DNA from: an uncultured Bacteroidia bacterium
Lineage (GTDB): Bacteria > Bacteroidota > Bacteroidia > Bacteroidales > F082
Assembly (NCBI GenBank): GCA_902801465.1
Contig: CADCIH010000010.1
Coordinates: 1-64,000 of the forward strand
Direction of reading: 5' to 3'
DNA: 64,000 nucleotides
The stretch's first letter is position 1. Every line of letters begins with the position of its first letter. The translations under genes were made by a program, and so were the position numbers. Positions 34,601 to 43,831 of this stretch are shown piece after piece. The notes beneath the pieces were generated by a model that searched no databases, was not told the origin of the DNA, and saw only the letters and a list, made by a program, of their open reading frames with translations.

Positions 34601-37600
34601 AAACGCTCGGAATAGAGAAGGTTCAGCCTCACGTTGCTGCCGGGTTGGTTCATGGCGGAGTTGCGGTTCGACTTCACCGTGACGAGGTCCTCGAGCAAGA
34701 TGTCGATGTTGTTGATCTCGGGCCAGATGCCTTCCTTGTTGGTGTAAGGCGTGTCCCAAGGAGTCACTCGTAGCGGAATTTCATATTCGTAGTAGTTCTC
34801 CGTGAAGTCGGTGCCCAGACGCATGAACACCGTGAGGTCCTGGTCGTACAACGGGTCGTCTTCCTTGGCCTGTTCGGCATGGACGAACATCTTCAGGTAT
34901 TTATACTGCCTCAAGTCGAAGTCGGCGGTCTTGTATATGGCGCGACCGTCACCGTCAACAAGGTTTTGGATGGTGATTTGAAGCGACTGTTCGTTGAGTT
35001 TGGTCACTGCGGTGGTTCCCACGATCTGTTCCTGCACGATGCCTGGTGGGATGACGTAAGGGACGGGGCTGCGTTTGCCGTTCTCCTCAATGTTGACCGC
35101 GGAGATGTCGAGGGTGGTGCCGTTGGCGATGTCGTTGGGCTGGTATTCGCCTGGAGCTTGAATGCTCTGGGTGTAAGTCCTCCACTCGCCCTTCACCAGG
35201 TCGAGGGTGGCGAAACGCAACACGACGGGGCGTTGGAACTCGCGAACGAACATTCTCATGAAACGGATGGAAGAGTAGTCCTCGATGTGGCCGACGACCT
35301 TGTCGGGTTGCTTGATGGGAACCCTGAACTGATACCATTTCACCGTGCCGCTCTCGCCGTTGGCCAGTTTGATGTTGGTGGCTTCGAAGATGTCAGCGAT
35401 GTGGTTCTTTCCGACAACCATGTTCTCGGGTGTGAGGTCGATTTCGTACTGATAGTAGCGTTCCGACTCACTCAGGGTGTTGTCGTTGTTCATGTCCTCT
35501 CCGTCAGGCAGTGTGGTGTTGCTGGTGGTGTAGCTCTCAGTGCGTTGCGACTCCGAGGGGGAGTTGCCTTCCGGTCCGTTATAATGCCTGTAACGTTCGA
35601 TGATGCTGCTGTGCTCCAAGTCGTCGTTCCATTCCGTTGACCTGAAGTAATGGTAGTTGTCCGACGACGGGTCGGCGTATGCCTTACGGTATGCGTCGGA
35701 GCTTTCTCCATATTGTTCGCGGATGGCAGCCAGATAGTTTCCTTCAAAGAAGGTCCGTTCGTCAACGTCGCGCAGACCGTCGAAACCGATGTCTTGGTAT
35801 TGACGGGCGTCGGCATTGGTGCTGAAGGTGCCTACCAAGTCTTGCATGATGGGGACACGGCCCCAGATGGTGGTGTCGACGTTCACGACTTCCTCGCTGT
35901 CGGGCATGCCGTTCTCGTAGAACTTGCGGCCGTCGCGCAGCACGTCTTCGGAGATGTCGCCCAAGTTGATGTAGAGCTTGCCTGGGTTGTTCTGGTATTC
36001 CGGGTCGGCAAAGGGATCCATGAGCCAGAACTCGATGTATTCGATGTTGGTGGCTTCAAAGTCGGTGGTCTCCATCTTTCTCATGATACCGGCCCAACGC
36101 GATTGCGGGTCGTAGAGGTCGCCGTTCTCATTCACGCCGGCGGAGTATTGAGAGGGTGTCACGTCATAGTTGTAGGGGCCTCTGTCGGAAGGGAAGTAGG
36201 CCAGGTTGAGCACCGAAACATTGGTGGGTGTGCCTGCGGCAATGTCCTTGGTGGGGAAGAGCTCGGTCTCCAACACCTGACGCACGCTGTGCTTCGACAA
36301 CTCGTCGGCGGTGATGTTCTTCGGACGTATGGTGGTGGCGCGGTCGTAGAAGACGTTGTGGTCGATGGTGAACCACGACAGCTTGGCGCGGTTCTTGCCG
36401 TACGCCAACCCCGTGTTGGCTGCCGCTTCAGGGAAGAGGTCGGTTTGGTGTTGGGGGGTGCTGGCCAGATGCCATTGGCTGTGCAGTCTCAAGTCGATGG
36501 TTGACTTGGCGCCTTCAAAGTCATCGATATAGGAGGTGCCTTTCTCACTGGCTGATTTCGACAGGCCAGGGATGAAGCGTGCCACCTCACCGTCGAAGTG
36601 GATGCGCGAGGGGGCCTTGGTGCTGATGCCAGGCAGCCAGTCGATGAAGTTGGTCAGCCATCGCGCTTCGGTGGTGTAACTTACGTCAAAGCCGTAGATG
36701 GTGTTGGCAATGGCTTCCTCGCCATAGTTGATCTTCTGGGTGTAAGAGCGTTCTCCCAGATAAAGCAGGGTTCCTCCCAAGCGGAAGTCCTCGTTGAACT
36801 CGTGCTCGATACGTGTTCCCAAGAAGGTCTTCTTCAAGGCGCTGAATCCGGAATTGCTCTCCAAGGAGATGTTGATAGGGGTGCCGGAGTTGAGGATGCC
36901 CTCGTTGATGATGGTCACGCGACCCAGGGTGTAGTCAACGGTGTAATCGACATTCTCGACCAGGGTCCTGCCGCCTGCCGTCACGGTCACCGAGCCCTGA
37001 GCCACATTCATGGCGTTCAGGCTGATCTCGCTGCCCGACTGTGATGAATAAAAGCCGCGCAAGGTGAACTTGTTCTTCTCAGAGTACTGCTCGGCAGAGG
37101 TCTTGGTCATCGTATAAAGCGAGTCGTAGGCGTATTTGTTGGCCAGATCGACATTGTCGGCGAACACTTGGCGTAGATGGCTGCCGAAAGGTTCCAACAC
37201 GGGGAAGTAGATGCGGCCGTTGGCAGCGTTGATGGTACCGCCTGTGGTCTGTGCCCCATTAATGAAGTCGAACTCACCGTCACCACCGGGGATGGGGTTG
37301 TTCTGTTGGGTCAGGTTATCGAGACCGAGCAAGTGAAGTAGCGACACGCCCTTCACGCCTTCGGGACCTTCGTTGAAATAACCCATCGGGGTGCTGCTCG
37401 AACTGCTGTTATAGAAGATGTTGAGCATGAAGTCGCTCGCGCTGATTTGGTATGCCCTGATGTTATACACGTTTTTCATCATCAGGTTCCAGATAGGCAT
37501 GGAGGTGTTCACCGTGGTGCCTCTCAACAATTTAGCTGTCAACACATTGGGGGTGTTGATGCCTTGGTCGGAGAACTCACCGACTTGATACACGGCGTCG

Positions 37601-38937
37601 CTGCCGACAATGGTGTATTGGTAAGCGACGGCGAGTGACTGGTTGGAGTTCAGGTTGATGTTCAACGAGATGAAACCCAGTTTTGGGTTGAGGGAGTATT
37701 CGGAGGAACTCAGACGGCGTGCGTTCTCGATCTTCTCGAAGTCGCGGCCTGCGACCATGTAGCCGTATTTGCCCAAACGCATCGGGTCGCCTGACATGTA
37801 GTTGGTCACTGAGCTGATGTTGCGGATTTGGGAGGTGTCGATGCGTGTGAGCATGTTGTTGGCGCCGTTGCGGGGATACACCGTCGTGGTGTTGGCCGGG
37901 TGCACTTCGGGGTTGTAGATCCAGTTTTCCTTTCCTTCGCCCAGGTCGGTTAAAGCCAAGATGTTACGGGTGTCGATGGTGGTCGAGTTGGTGTTGGTGA
38001 CCCAGACCTCGATACGGGTGATGTTGATGCTTGAGGTGACGGTGGGCAGGGTCGACAAGGCGGCTTCGTATTGTTCCCTGAAGTATTGGCTCAGGAAGAA
38101 GTGGCGGTTTTCTTCATAGTCGAGACAGCTGATGTTGAACTCGTTGGTTTGGGCGCCGCCCTGGACCGAGATGTTTCTCGACTCGCTTTCTTGGTAGGAT
38201 ACCACCGAGGTGATGGAGGTCTTGCCGAACTTCAATTTCGACTTCAAGCCGAAAAGCCGCTGGGTACCGGTGATGAGGGTGCTGTTGAGCGGGAAGCTCA
38301 CGTCGCCAGCCTCGAGCAGCTGTATGATCTCATCTTCCTTGCCTTCGTACTTCAACTTCATCAAGTCCTCGTAATTGAAAGTGGCCTTGGTGTTCTTGTT
38401 GATGTTGAAGTTGATCTTGTCGCCGATCTTGGCGATGACATTGAGTTGGATGTCCTGATCGAAGTCGAAGTTGGTGGTGTGCTGTCGGGTGATGGACGGG
38501 TCGCCACGGTAGTTGTGCTTGATGCCGAAGGTCAGGTCGACGGAACCTTGTGGCCTGATGTCAATGGTGTTGCTTCCGAAGATGAGGTCGAATGCCTCGC
38601 CGCCAATATACAGCGGAGGAATGATGGAGTTGCCGTCGTTGGCAGACTTGGTGTTTTGCTGGCGACGTGACTTCCAGTAATCGGCCACACCTTGGCGCTC
38701 TTTGTAGCGGAAATAGTCTTTTTGTGAGAGCGTGGTAGGAGTGGTGTACTCGAAGTCGCCTACTTTGTGCTTAAATGTATATTGGCCGGTGGCTGGGTCG
38801 TAAAACACCTCGTGGGTGATGTTCGGTGGCTCGTGAAGATCCAATGCTGACTGATGGTAGTCTGGTTGCTGGGCGTACATCGGGAGGATCGCCACAAGCA
38901 TGAAAAACAGGATGATATGTCGTTTCATAGGGTTCAT
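31648..38937 (-). CDS. sprA: type IX secretion outer-membrane translocon SprA (Sov)
   Basis: A 2429-residue SprA/Sov protein, the giant 36-stranded barrel through which type IX cargo crosses the outer membrane. It has an N-terminal signal peptide (MYAQQ cleavage region), long strand-rich repeats of alternating aromatic residues, and a closing strand TTFAGMMIRFNLAQ ending in an amphipathic motif. Length matches Sov/SprA of other Bacteroidota. Its ATG overlaps the ruvA stop (ATGA at 38934-38937); a second ATG three codons in is possible. The ruvA-sprA order is typical of the phylum. Confidence 0.95.
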   Translation of the reverse strand: MNPMKRHIILFFMLVAILPMYAQQPDYHQSALDLHEPPNITHEVFYDPATGQYTFKHKVGDFEYTTPTTLSQKDYFRYKERQGVADYWKSRRQQNTKSANDGNSIIPPLYIGGEAFDLIFGSNTIDIRPQGSVDLTFGIKHNYRGDPSITRQHTTNFDFDQDIQLNVIAKIGDKINFNINKNTKATFNYEDLMKLKYEGKEDEIIQLLEAGDVSFPLNSTLITGTQRLFGLKSKLKFGKTSITSVVSYQESESRNISVQGGAQTNEFNISCLDYEENRHFFLSQYFREQYEAALSTLPTVTSSINITRIEVWVTNTNSTTIDTRNILALTDLGEGKENWIYNPEVHPANTTTVYPRNGANNMLTRIDTSQIRNISSVTNYMSGDPMRLGKYGYMVAGRDFEKIENARRLSSSEYSLNPKLGFISLNINLNSNQSLAVAYQYTIVGSDAVYQVGEFSDQGINTPNVLTAKLLRGTTVNTSMPIWNLMMKNVYNIRAYQISASDFMLNIFYNSSSSSTPMGYFNEGPEGVKGVSLLHLLGLDNLTQQNNPIPGGDGEFDFINGAQTTGGTINAANGRIYFPVLEPFGSHLRQVFADNVDLANKYAYDSLYTMTKTSAEQYSEKNKFTLRGFYSSQSGSEISLNAMNVAQGSVTVTAGGRTLVENVDYTVDYTLGRVTIINEGILNSGTPINISLESNSGFSALKKTFLGTRIEHEFNEDFRLGGTLLYLGERSYTQKINYGEEAIANTIYGFDVSYTTEARWLTNFIDWLPGISTKAPSRIHFDGEVARFIPGLSKSASEKGTSYIDDFEGAKSTIDLRLHSQWHLASTPQHQTDLFPEAAANTGLAYGKNRAKLSWFTIDHNVFYDRATTIRPKNITADELSKHSVRQVLETELFPTKDIAAGTPTNVSVLNLAYFPSDRGPYNYDVTPSQYSAGVNENGDLYDPQSRWAGIMRKMETTDFEATNIEYIEFWLMDPFADPEYQNNPGKLYINLGDISEDVLRDGRKFYENGMPDSEEVVNVDTTIWGRVPIMQDLVGTFSTNADARQYQDIGFDGLRDVDERTFFEGNYLAAIREQYGESSDAYRKAYADPSSDNYHYFRSTEWNDDLEHSSIIERYRHYNGPEGNSPSESQRTESYTTSNTTLPDGEDMNNDNTLSESERYYQYEIDLTPENMVVGKNHIADIFEATNIKLANGESGTVKWYQFRVPIKQPDKVVGHIEDYSSIRFMRMFVREFQRPVVLRFATLDLVKGEWRTYTQSIQAPGEYQPNDIANGTTLDISAVNIEENGKRSPVPYVIPPGIVQEQIVGTTAVTKLNEQSLQITIQNLVDGDGRAIYKTADFDLRQYKYLKMFVHAEQAKEDDPLYDQDLTVFMRLGTDFTENYYEYEIPLRVTPWDTPYTNKEGIWPEINNIDILLEDLVTVKSNRNSAMNQPGSNVRLNLLYSERFKKGTVDGMDYYHTIKVIGNPSISDVKAMMVGVRNPKRQSLDNNNDDGLTKSVVVWINELRLTELSSNGGFAGTGRIEATLADLGRFVATGSYSSGGFGALDSDIIDNTFEANSQFSVSTDLELGKFVENTGLKVPLHIDYGKNVTTPMYNPYDPDVKLNDALSLMDNQHQRDSLTSIVHSMTQYKNINLMNVRKERTANRNKRTTGTEGQNKTNPRDPNNRGNRGSSMPTVHIYDIENFNFSFSYSETNQENPDIQYYNTKIYRGNLGYNYVGNPKNVTPFGKAKWASKSYLALIKDINFYYLPKSITFNTEMNRNYSERLLRNKSGGDIIINPTYSKQWDWNRNFQFRYDLTKGLNLDYQAEAQAYVYEPAGNPDKGTEEWKLNRDTIKNELMHLGTMQRFHQTVNVNYTIPINKLPLLSWVTANASYNGQYFWTASALSIQNRLGNTIESSHSIQGSGNLDFTKIYNSIPYLKNLNTPASRRSSSNNRKQQGVQKGQTSDSTTMKPKSDHNFGKVLLDGSLKLVTMVKRASFTYSKNGGQVLPGFMPEPGYLGIFGTNGAPGWDFALGVPGDIFDKAISSGWITTDSILSDPYIRRNTENLSYRVNCEPFFGFKIDIQGNTTYTENFQQYFRANPYGIFEVFTPTTAGSYSASSLLIKTAFVGDYGDSNEGSPLFDQMLANRSVIADRIAKDNPIWIANVNEYVFDTIANEYFPKGYGASSNQVLLYSFLSAYSGQDASNIKLNPFQKIPFPNWSLTYNGLTNIPAIGAIFKTVNITHAYRSTTAISSWASNVYYDDNNPIQTYENSNNIIPKIDINQIVLNEQFAPLLGIDVGFQNSLTANIQYKQSRSLTMSFSNNQLTEVVGREIVVGAGYRIKGLKFNIMSISGGGNKKTVSNDLVLKVDLGFKKDKTTLRRVDENNSQVSAGQNKVNIYITGDYQFSTRLSAQVFFKRDMNTPFVSTTFPTATTFAGMMIRFNLAQ

Positions 38938-39515
38938 AATAACTTGAGGGCTTCACGTATTAATACCTCCACGGAGGCATCGGGCGATTGTTTCAACAGT
39001 TTGTCGAGCGCCTTGCTGGCAGCGTTCTTGCTGAAGCCCAAAATCACTAATGCAGATAACGCTTCATTCTTCAATGTATTGTCCACAGAGCCAACAACTT
39101 CCTCGGTAAACTCGGTCTTCTTGACCTTGTCCTTGAGGTCGACGATGAGGCGTTGCGCCGTCTTTCCGCCAATGCCTTTCACGGCTTGGATGGTGCGGGT
39201 GTCCTCGTTGGCGATGGCGGTGCTGAGCTCGTTGACGGTCAGCGACGACAGGATGAGCCGCGCCGTGTTGCAACCCACTCCGCTCACGCTGATCAGCAAC
39301 TCGAACATGTCGCGCTCCTTCACCGTGTAGAAACCAAAAAGGTTATGGGCGTCCTCCAATACCTGAAGATGTGTGTAAAGCCTCACTTCCGTCTGCTCAC
39401 CAATGGCAGTGAACGTGTTCAGTGTGATGTTGATGAAATAGCCTACGCCGTGATTGTCGACAATGGCATAAGCGGGTGTGATTTCGGCGATTCTTCCGGA
39501 AATATAGGCGTACAT
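38934..39515 (-). CDS. ruvA: Holliday junction branch-migration protein RuvA
   Basis: A 193-residue DNA-binding subunit that holds the Holliday junction for RuvB. It has an N-terminal OB domain (MYAYISGRIAEITPAYAIVD), the HhH pair (LISVSGVGCNTARLILSS and IQAVKGIGGKTAQRLIVD) and a short C-terminal domain III. The start at 39515 is chosen over 39551 because it begins at the canonical domain. The partner ruvB lies about 9 kb away in this window. It is likely translationally coupled to sprA. Confidence 0.95.
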   Translation of the reverse strand: MYAYISGRIAEITPAYAIVDNHGVGYFINITLNTFTAIGEQTEVRLYTHLQVLEDAHNLFGFYTVKERDMFELLISVSGVGCNTARLILSSLTVNELSTAIANEDTRTIQAVKGIGGKTAQRLIVDLKDKVKKTEFTEEVVGSVDNTLKNEALSALVILGFSKNAASKALDKLLKQSPDASVEVLIREALKLL

Positions 39516-39539
39516 TTTGCGCTGTTTGAAAATAATTTG

Positions 39540-39547
39540 CAAATATA
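39540..39547 (-). promoter_or_regulatory. -7 promoter box of ruvA-sprA
   Basis: TATATTTG on the minus strand, 24 bases before the ruvA ATG. Confidence 0.55.
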
Positions 39548-39570
39548 GCAACTTTTTAATGTTTTTTGTT

Positions 39571-39578
39571 TAGTTTTG
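39571..39578 (+). promoter_or_regulatory. -7 promoter box of corA
   Basis: TAGTTTTG, 29 bases upstream of the corA ATG. A purine-rich GGGGAGGG element (39594-39601) precedes the ATG, unusual in this phylum. Confidence 0.55.
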
Positions 39579-39607
39579 CAGCGAAATTTTTTTGGGGAGG
39601 GAAAGAA

Positions 39608-40525
39608 ATGATCAACAGCTTGAAAATCGGCGATATCACATGGCGTCATCTCAACAACCCGAGCGATGAGGACTTCGAGTTCCTCAAGGACCGCTTTCAT
39701 TTCCATCCCCTTGATATCGAGGACTGTAAATCGGTCAACCAGCGTCCGAAAATCGATATTTACGACGACTACTACTTCCTGATTCTCCATTTTCCAAACT
39801 TCGATCGCCAAAATCGATTCGTAAAGATTAAGGAAGTTAAATTATTCTGGGGTAAGGAATATATTATTTCTATCGAAAAAAATCCTTGGGGAGTATCGCA
39901 GTTGTTTAGTGAATACGAGGAACGGATCCAAAACAATGAGGAGGTCAACATTGAGAGTTCCGACAAGCTGCTCTACCGCATTCTCGAAAAACTCATCACT
40001 GAGTCAGTGTACCTGCTTCGTAAGGTGGGACTGGATGTGGAACTCATCAACCGGGAGCTGCTTCAGGAGAAACAAGATAAGATCATCGAACGCATCTCGA
40101 TCACCCGTAAAAACCTCATCCTTATCAACACCATTTTCAAACCCCAACTGCGTCTCTTCCAGATGTTCGAAAACGGTAAGATCCGGGGCTTCACTGAAGA
40201 CGTGGAGTACATGGAAGACTACTGGGGCAACATCTTGGACTACTACCAGAAGGTATGGGATATGACCGAAGACTACGAGGAGTTGATTGAAGGCCTCTCG
40301 CAGACGTTCGACTCGATGCAGACCAACAAGACCAACGAAACGATGAAGATCCTCACCATCATTTCGTCCATCATCCTGCCTTTGACCTTTATCACAGGCC
40401 TTTACGGTATGAACGTGGAACTGCCTTTCCAGAACAAGGCTTGGGCGTTTTACGGAATAATGGGTCTGATGGTGGTGGTCGCCGTCGTGTTCATCATCGT
40501 CTTTAAAAAGAGAAAGTGGATGTAA
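39608..40525 (+). CDS. corA: CorA family magnesium/divalent-cation transporter
   Basis: A 305-residue ion channel. The cytoplasmic N-terminal funnel (PLDIEDC, ILHFPNF) is followed by long helices and two C-terminal transmembrane segments, with the selectivity motif YGMN (about 276) after the first. The C terminus is basic (KKRKWM). ATG 39608 is the family-like start. The last 23 bases overlap the convergent kdtA end. Confidence 0.93.
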   Translation: MINSLKIGDITWRHLNNPSDEDFEFLKDRFHFHPLDIEDCKSVNQRPKIDIYDDYYFLILHFPNFDRQNRFVKIKEVKLFWGKEYIISIEKNPWGVSQLFSEYEERIQNNEEVNIESSDKLLYRILEKLITESVYLLRKVGLDVELINRELLQEKQDKIIERISITRKNLILINTIFKPQLRLFQMFENGKIRGFTEDVEYMEDYWGNILDYYQKVWDMTEDYEELIEGLSQTFDSMQTNKTNETMKILTIISSIILPLTFITGLYGMNVELPFQNKAWAFYGIMGLMVVVAVVFIIVFKKRKWM

Positions 40526-41693
40526 TCTCTTTCATGATGATCTCAGTGGCCCCTAGCTGCTTGGAGAGGTAGTCCCTGCAAATCCTTGACGCTTCCTGAC
40601 GAAATGCCTCATCGTGGATGAGCTTGTCGAAGATACGATACAACTCTGCCTGGTCCTTGATGGAAAAAGCTCCTCCCAGCGCTGTCAAATCGACGGCTTC
40701 CTTGAAACTCTTGTGCTTGGGGCCAAAAACCACGGGGCAACCGAAGGTGACCGGTTCTTGAATGTTATGGATGTTGACCCCGAACCCACCACCGATATAT
40801 ACGAAACTGGCATATTGATAAAGCTGCGACAATATCCCGACGGTGTCAATCAAATAGACTTTTTCCGCCTTGACTTCCTTGAGCGCCTCGCGAATCTGCT
40901 TGATGTGCTTCTCGGAAATGTCGTGCGGAGCGATGATCATGCAATAATGCTCAGGGAGACTATTAATGTAAGGGATGAGTAGCTTCTCGTCGGGCGGCCA
41001 CGTGCTGCCGGCGATGATACATTTTCGTCCATTGATGAATTCTTCAATCTCAGGGAAACGCCTGGCAGTCCTGGCGATGGCTGCCACACGGTCGAAACGG
41101 GTGTCGCCGCAAAGGGTAGCGTTGCCGAAGTTCCTCAACAGGTTCAAGGTGGTCTCGTCTTGAACGAAAAAATGAGTGACGTTGCCCAGTTGTTTCCTGA
41201 ACCACCTGCCGTACCATTTGAAGAAGTATTGGTTAGGTCTCAGAATCAACGAGATGTAGTATAACGGAATGCCTTTGTCGGCCAGGGCCTTCATATAGTT
41301 GAACCAGAATTCGTATTTGATGAAGAAGGCGGCTACAAAATGATGCCTTTCGACCCACCTCCGAGCGTTTCCCAACGTGTCGATAGGTAGATATAGCACC
41401 TCGTCGGCAAGTGGATAGTCTTTCCTGACCTCGTAACCAGAAGGGGAGAAGAAGGTCAAAGAGACTTTTAAATGAGGATATTGTTGCTTGAGGGCTTCAA
41501 TCAAAGGCCTTCCTTGCTCGAACTCACCCAACGAGGCGGCATGAAACCATACCCAAGGCTCGTCGCTATCGCTTTGCGGCAATGGCTTTTTCCTGCCTTC
41601 CACCCACAGCTTTGCCTTGGCGTTTCCGAGCCATGCCGCCAGCTTAACGGCGGCAGCGTATGCGCGAATCCCGAAGGTGTAGAGTCCCCTCAT
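40503..41693 (-). CDS. kdtA: 3-deoxy-D-manno-octulosonic acid (Kdo) transferase
   Basis: A 396-residue inner-membrane GT-B glycosyltransferase that adds Kdo to lipid A precursor. The N-terminal region has HAASLGEFEQGRPLIEAL and LTFFSPSGYEV; the C-terminal half has IAGSTWPPDE and the sugar-nucleotide motif GGGFGVNIHNIQEP with FGPKHKSFKEA. It starts six bases after the outer-membrane protein gene and is probably co-transcribed with it. Confidence 0.94.
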   Translation of the reverse strand: MRGLYTFGIRAYAAAVKLAAWLGNAKAKLWVEGRKKPLPQSDSDEPWVWFHAASLGEFEQGRPLIEALKQQYPHLKVSLTFFSPSGYEVRKDYPLADEVLYLPIDTLGNARRWVERHHFVAAFFIKYEFWFNYMKALADKGIPLYYISLILRPNQYFFKWYGRWFRKQLGNVTHFFVQDETTLNLLRNFGNATLCGDTRFDRVAAIARTARRFPEIEEFINGRKCIIAGSTWPPDEKLLIPYINSLPEHYCMIIAPHDISEKHIKQIREALKEVKAEKVYLIDTVGILSQLYQYASFVYIGGGFGVNIHNIQEPVTFGCPVVFGPKHKSFKEAVDLTALGGAFSIKDQAELYRIFDKLIHDEAFRQEASRICRDYLSKQLGATEIIMKEITSTFSF

Positions 41694-41699
41694 GAGTTA

Positions 41700-42509
41700 T
41701 TAATAATAGTAATACTCGTCGGGCTGGCGTTGATAGACCGGAATCATCCAACTGACACGGATGCCATAGTAGAAGTCGTTGAACCGATGGCTTTTGTCGT
41801 TGTAACCCATGATATGGGGCTCGCCGTTTTCATCGTAGAAAACCCGGAAGTCGTAGTCTCTGAGTGACTTGGTTCGGGCATAGGTGGCCTCAAGGGAAAC
41901 GGAGAGGTTGTACACCCTGGTGTTGCTTAGAATGAGGTAGCCGGCTTCGGCATGAAGGGCAAAGCCTCCTCTCATCTTGTCATAACCATATTGGTAGTCG
42001 TCCATCAGCGGTAGGGGCGGGTTCTGGGTCTCAATCTGATAGTCGATTCTTAGGCGGTTCCAAAGGTAACCGGCACCCAGTTGAACGAAGATGCCGCTGT
42101 TGGGGTTGGGCGCCAAAGGAAATAACTTTCCGACCTCTGCTTGGAAATGCAGTCCCCGCTGGAAGAAAGCCAGAGAGGTGGGGATTCCGCCTCCTCCGAT
42201 TACCTCTCCATAAAGGGTGGTGATGCTCTCTCCCAAAAGATCGATTCGCGAGCCTTTGATCTTGTTGCCGAAGATGAAGTTCCCGTTGCCGGTGAAGAGC
42301 CAGTTCCCTTGTGTCTTGTGGATGAAACTGCCTCCTATGGTGTTGGTGAAACCGTAGTCGCTCTTGGTGTCAAGCGCGGGGAATTGCGCGGCATAGGTCA
42401 CCTGAAACATGCTGACGGGGATGGCTTCCTTGGCGATGTTACGGGGCGTCTGGGCAAATGTCGAGACGGCTGCCAGGGCCAAAACGAGAGTAAAGACTGT
42501 TTTTCTCAT
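41700..42509 (-). CDS. predicted outer-membrane beta-barrel protein
   Basis: A 269-residue exported protein with a signal peptide cleaved after STFAQ (about 20). The mature part alternates short aromatic strands (GNWLFTGNGNFIFGN, IFVQLGAGYLWNRLRIDYQ, FALHAEAGYLI, NLSVSLEATYA) typical of an outer-membrane barrel, and ends YGIRVSWMIPVYQ plus a Tyr-rich tail. No named family is recognised. It is the first gene of a two-gene unit with kdtA, so a link to envelope assembly is possible but unproven. Confidence 0.78.
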   Translation of the reverse strand: MRKTVFTLVLALAAVSTFAQTPRNIAKEAIPVSMFQVTYAAQFPALDTKSDYGFTNTIGGSFIHKTQGNWLFTGNGNFIFGNKIKGSRIDLLGESITTLYGEVIGGGGIPTSLAFFQRGLHFQAEVGKLFPLAPNPNSGIFVQLGAGYLWNRLRIDYQIETQNPPLPLMDDYQYGYDKMRGGFALHAEAGYLILSNTRVYNLSVSLEATYARTKSLRDYDFRVFYDENGEPHIMGYNDKSHRFNDFYYGIRVSWMIPVYQRQPDEYYYY

Positions 42510-42528
42510 GGTTTGTTTTTGTACTCGG

Positions 42529-42536
42529 CAAATTTA
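42529..42536 (-). promoter_or_regulatory. -7 promoter box of the barrel protein-kdtA operon
   Basis: TAAATTTG on the minus strand, 19 bases before the ATG at 42509. Confidence 0.55.
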
Positions 42537-42557
42537 ACGTTTTTCGCAATAACTTAT

Positions 42558-42565
42558 TACCTTTG
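42558..42565 (+). promoter_or_regulatory. -7 promoter box of the M16 peptidase gene
   Basis: TACCTTTG, 20 bases before the start at 42586. Confidence 0.6.
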
Positions 42566-42585
42566 CAGCCGATTTTATTTTCATC

Positions 42586-43824
42586 ATGGAAACCGAACAA
42601 TACAACATAGCCACCCTTCCTAACGGCATCCGCTTGCTGCATCGTCGCAAGCCGGGTGAGATTGCGCATCTGGTGCTCGTGGTTGGCACCGGCTCCCGCG
42701 ACGAGTTGGAGTCGCAGAACGGCATGGCCCACTTCATCGAACACACCGTGTTCAAAGGCACTCAATCTCGCAAGCCCTACCATATCCTCAGCTGCCTCGA
42801 CAACGTCGGGGGCGACCTCAATGCCTTTACCACCAAGGAGGAGACGTGCTTCCAGGCCTCTTTCCTCAATGCGTATTACAAGCGGGCCATGGACCTGCTG
42901 TCCGACCTCGCCTTCCAAGCCACTTTCCCTGAACACGAGCTTGAGAAGGAGAAAGAGGTGGTGCTTGACGAGATCAACTCGTACCTCGACATGCCTTCGG
43001 AAGAAATTTACGACGTGTTCGAGGATACCGTGTTCAAAGGTCACCCGCTTGGGCGTAATATATTGGGCACTAACGATTTGGTAAAAGGATTCACTCGTGA
43101 GGACGTGTTGGCTTTCCGGGAGGGCAATTATGCCACCGACAACATGGTGTTGGCCACCATCGGTGATATCGGTTTCGCCGAATTCGAGAAGCTGGCGCAG
43201 CAGTTCTTCGGCAGTCGCGACGCCCATCTGGTGCCAAGCCATCGCGAGCCTTTCAAGGCTTATGAGCCTCGCAAGGTGACTATGGAGCGTCGCAACCATC
43301 TCAGCCATTGTATGATCGGGGGACTGGCACCCAGTTTCAGCCATCCGCGGAAACGCACCATGGTACTCCTTAATAATATCTTAGGTGGTCCGGCCATGAA
43401 CTCACGCCTCAGCCTGAACATCCGTGAGAAGTACGGCTTTGCCTACACCATCGAGTCGCAATACAACGCCTATTCCGATGTGGGTCTTTTTAGTGTGTAT
43501 ATGGGAGTGGATCCCGAATCGCTTGAAAGAGCTATCAGTTTGGTGTATAAGGAGTTGGATAAGCTTTGTAACCAAAAGCTAGGTACCATGCAGTTGCATC
43601 ACGCCAAGCAGCAGCTCATCGGTCAATTGGCGCTCGGCCGCGAGTCGGGCATGAGCGAACTGCTCGCCCTCACCCGTTCCATGTTGATGAACGAGCCCAT
43701 CGAGTCGATTCCTGAGATTATTCATACCATCGATGTCATCACGGCTGATGATCTCATGGCCGAAGCCAATGAAGTTTTCGACCGCAATCGATTGACAACC
43801 TTAGTCTTCAGAGGATCCAAATAG
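42586..43824 (+). CDS. M16 family zinc metallopeptidase
   Basis: A 412-residue insulinase/processing-peptidase-like protein. The inverted zinc motif HFIEH (about residues 48-52, in MAHFIEHTVFKGT) and the downstream Glu in the EKEVVLDEINSY region complete an active site. The second half is the inactive M16_C domain (FAYTIESQYNAYSDVGLF). No signal peptide is seen, so it may be cytoplasmic. A three-copy repeat fills the whole gap to the convergent purE. Confidence 0.92.
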   Translation: METEQYNIATLPNGIRLLHRRKPGEIAHLVLVVGTGSRDELESQNGMAHFIEHTVFKGTQSRKPYHILSCLDNVGGDLNAFTTKEETCFQASFLNAYYKRAMDLLSDLAFQATFPEHELEKEKEVVLDEINSYLDMPSEEIYDVFEDTVFKGHPLGRNILGTNDLVKGFTREDVLAFREGNYATDNMVLATIGDIGFAEFEKLAQQFFGSRDAHLVPSHREPFKAYEPRKVTMERRNHLSHCMIGGLAPSFSHPRKRTMVLLNNILGGPAMNSRLSLNIREKYGFAYTIESQYNAYSDVGLFSVYMGVDPESLERAISLVYKELDKLCNQKLGTMQLHHAKQQLIGQLALGRESGMSELLALTRSMLMNEPIESIPEIIHTIDVITADDLMAEANEVFDRNRLTTLVFRGSK

Positions 43825-43831
43825 CGTCTCT

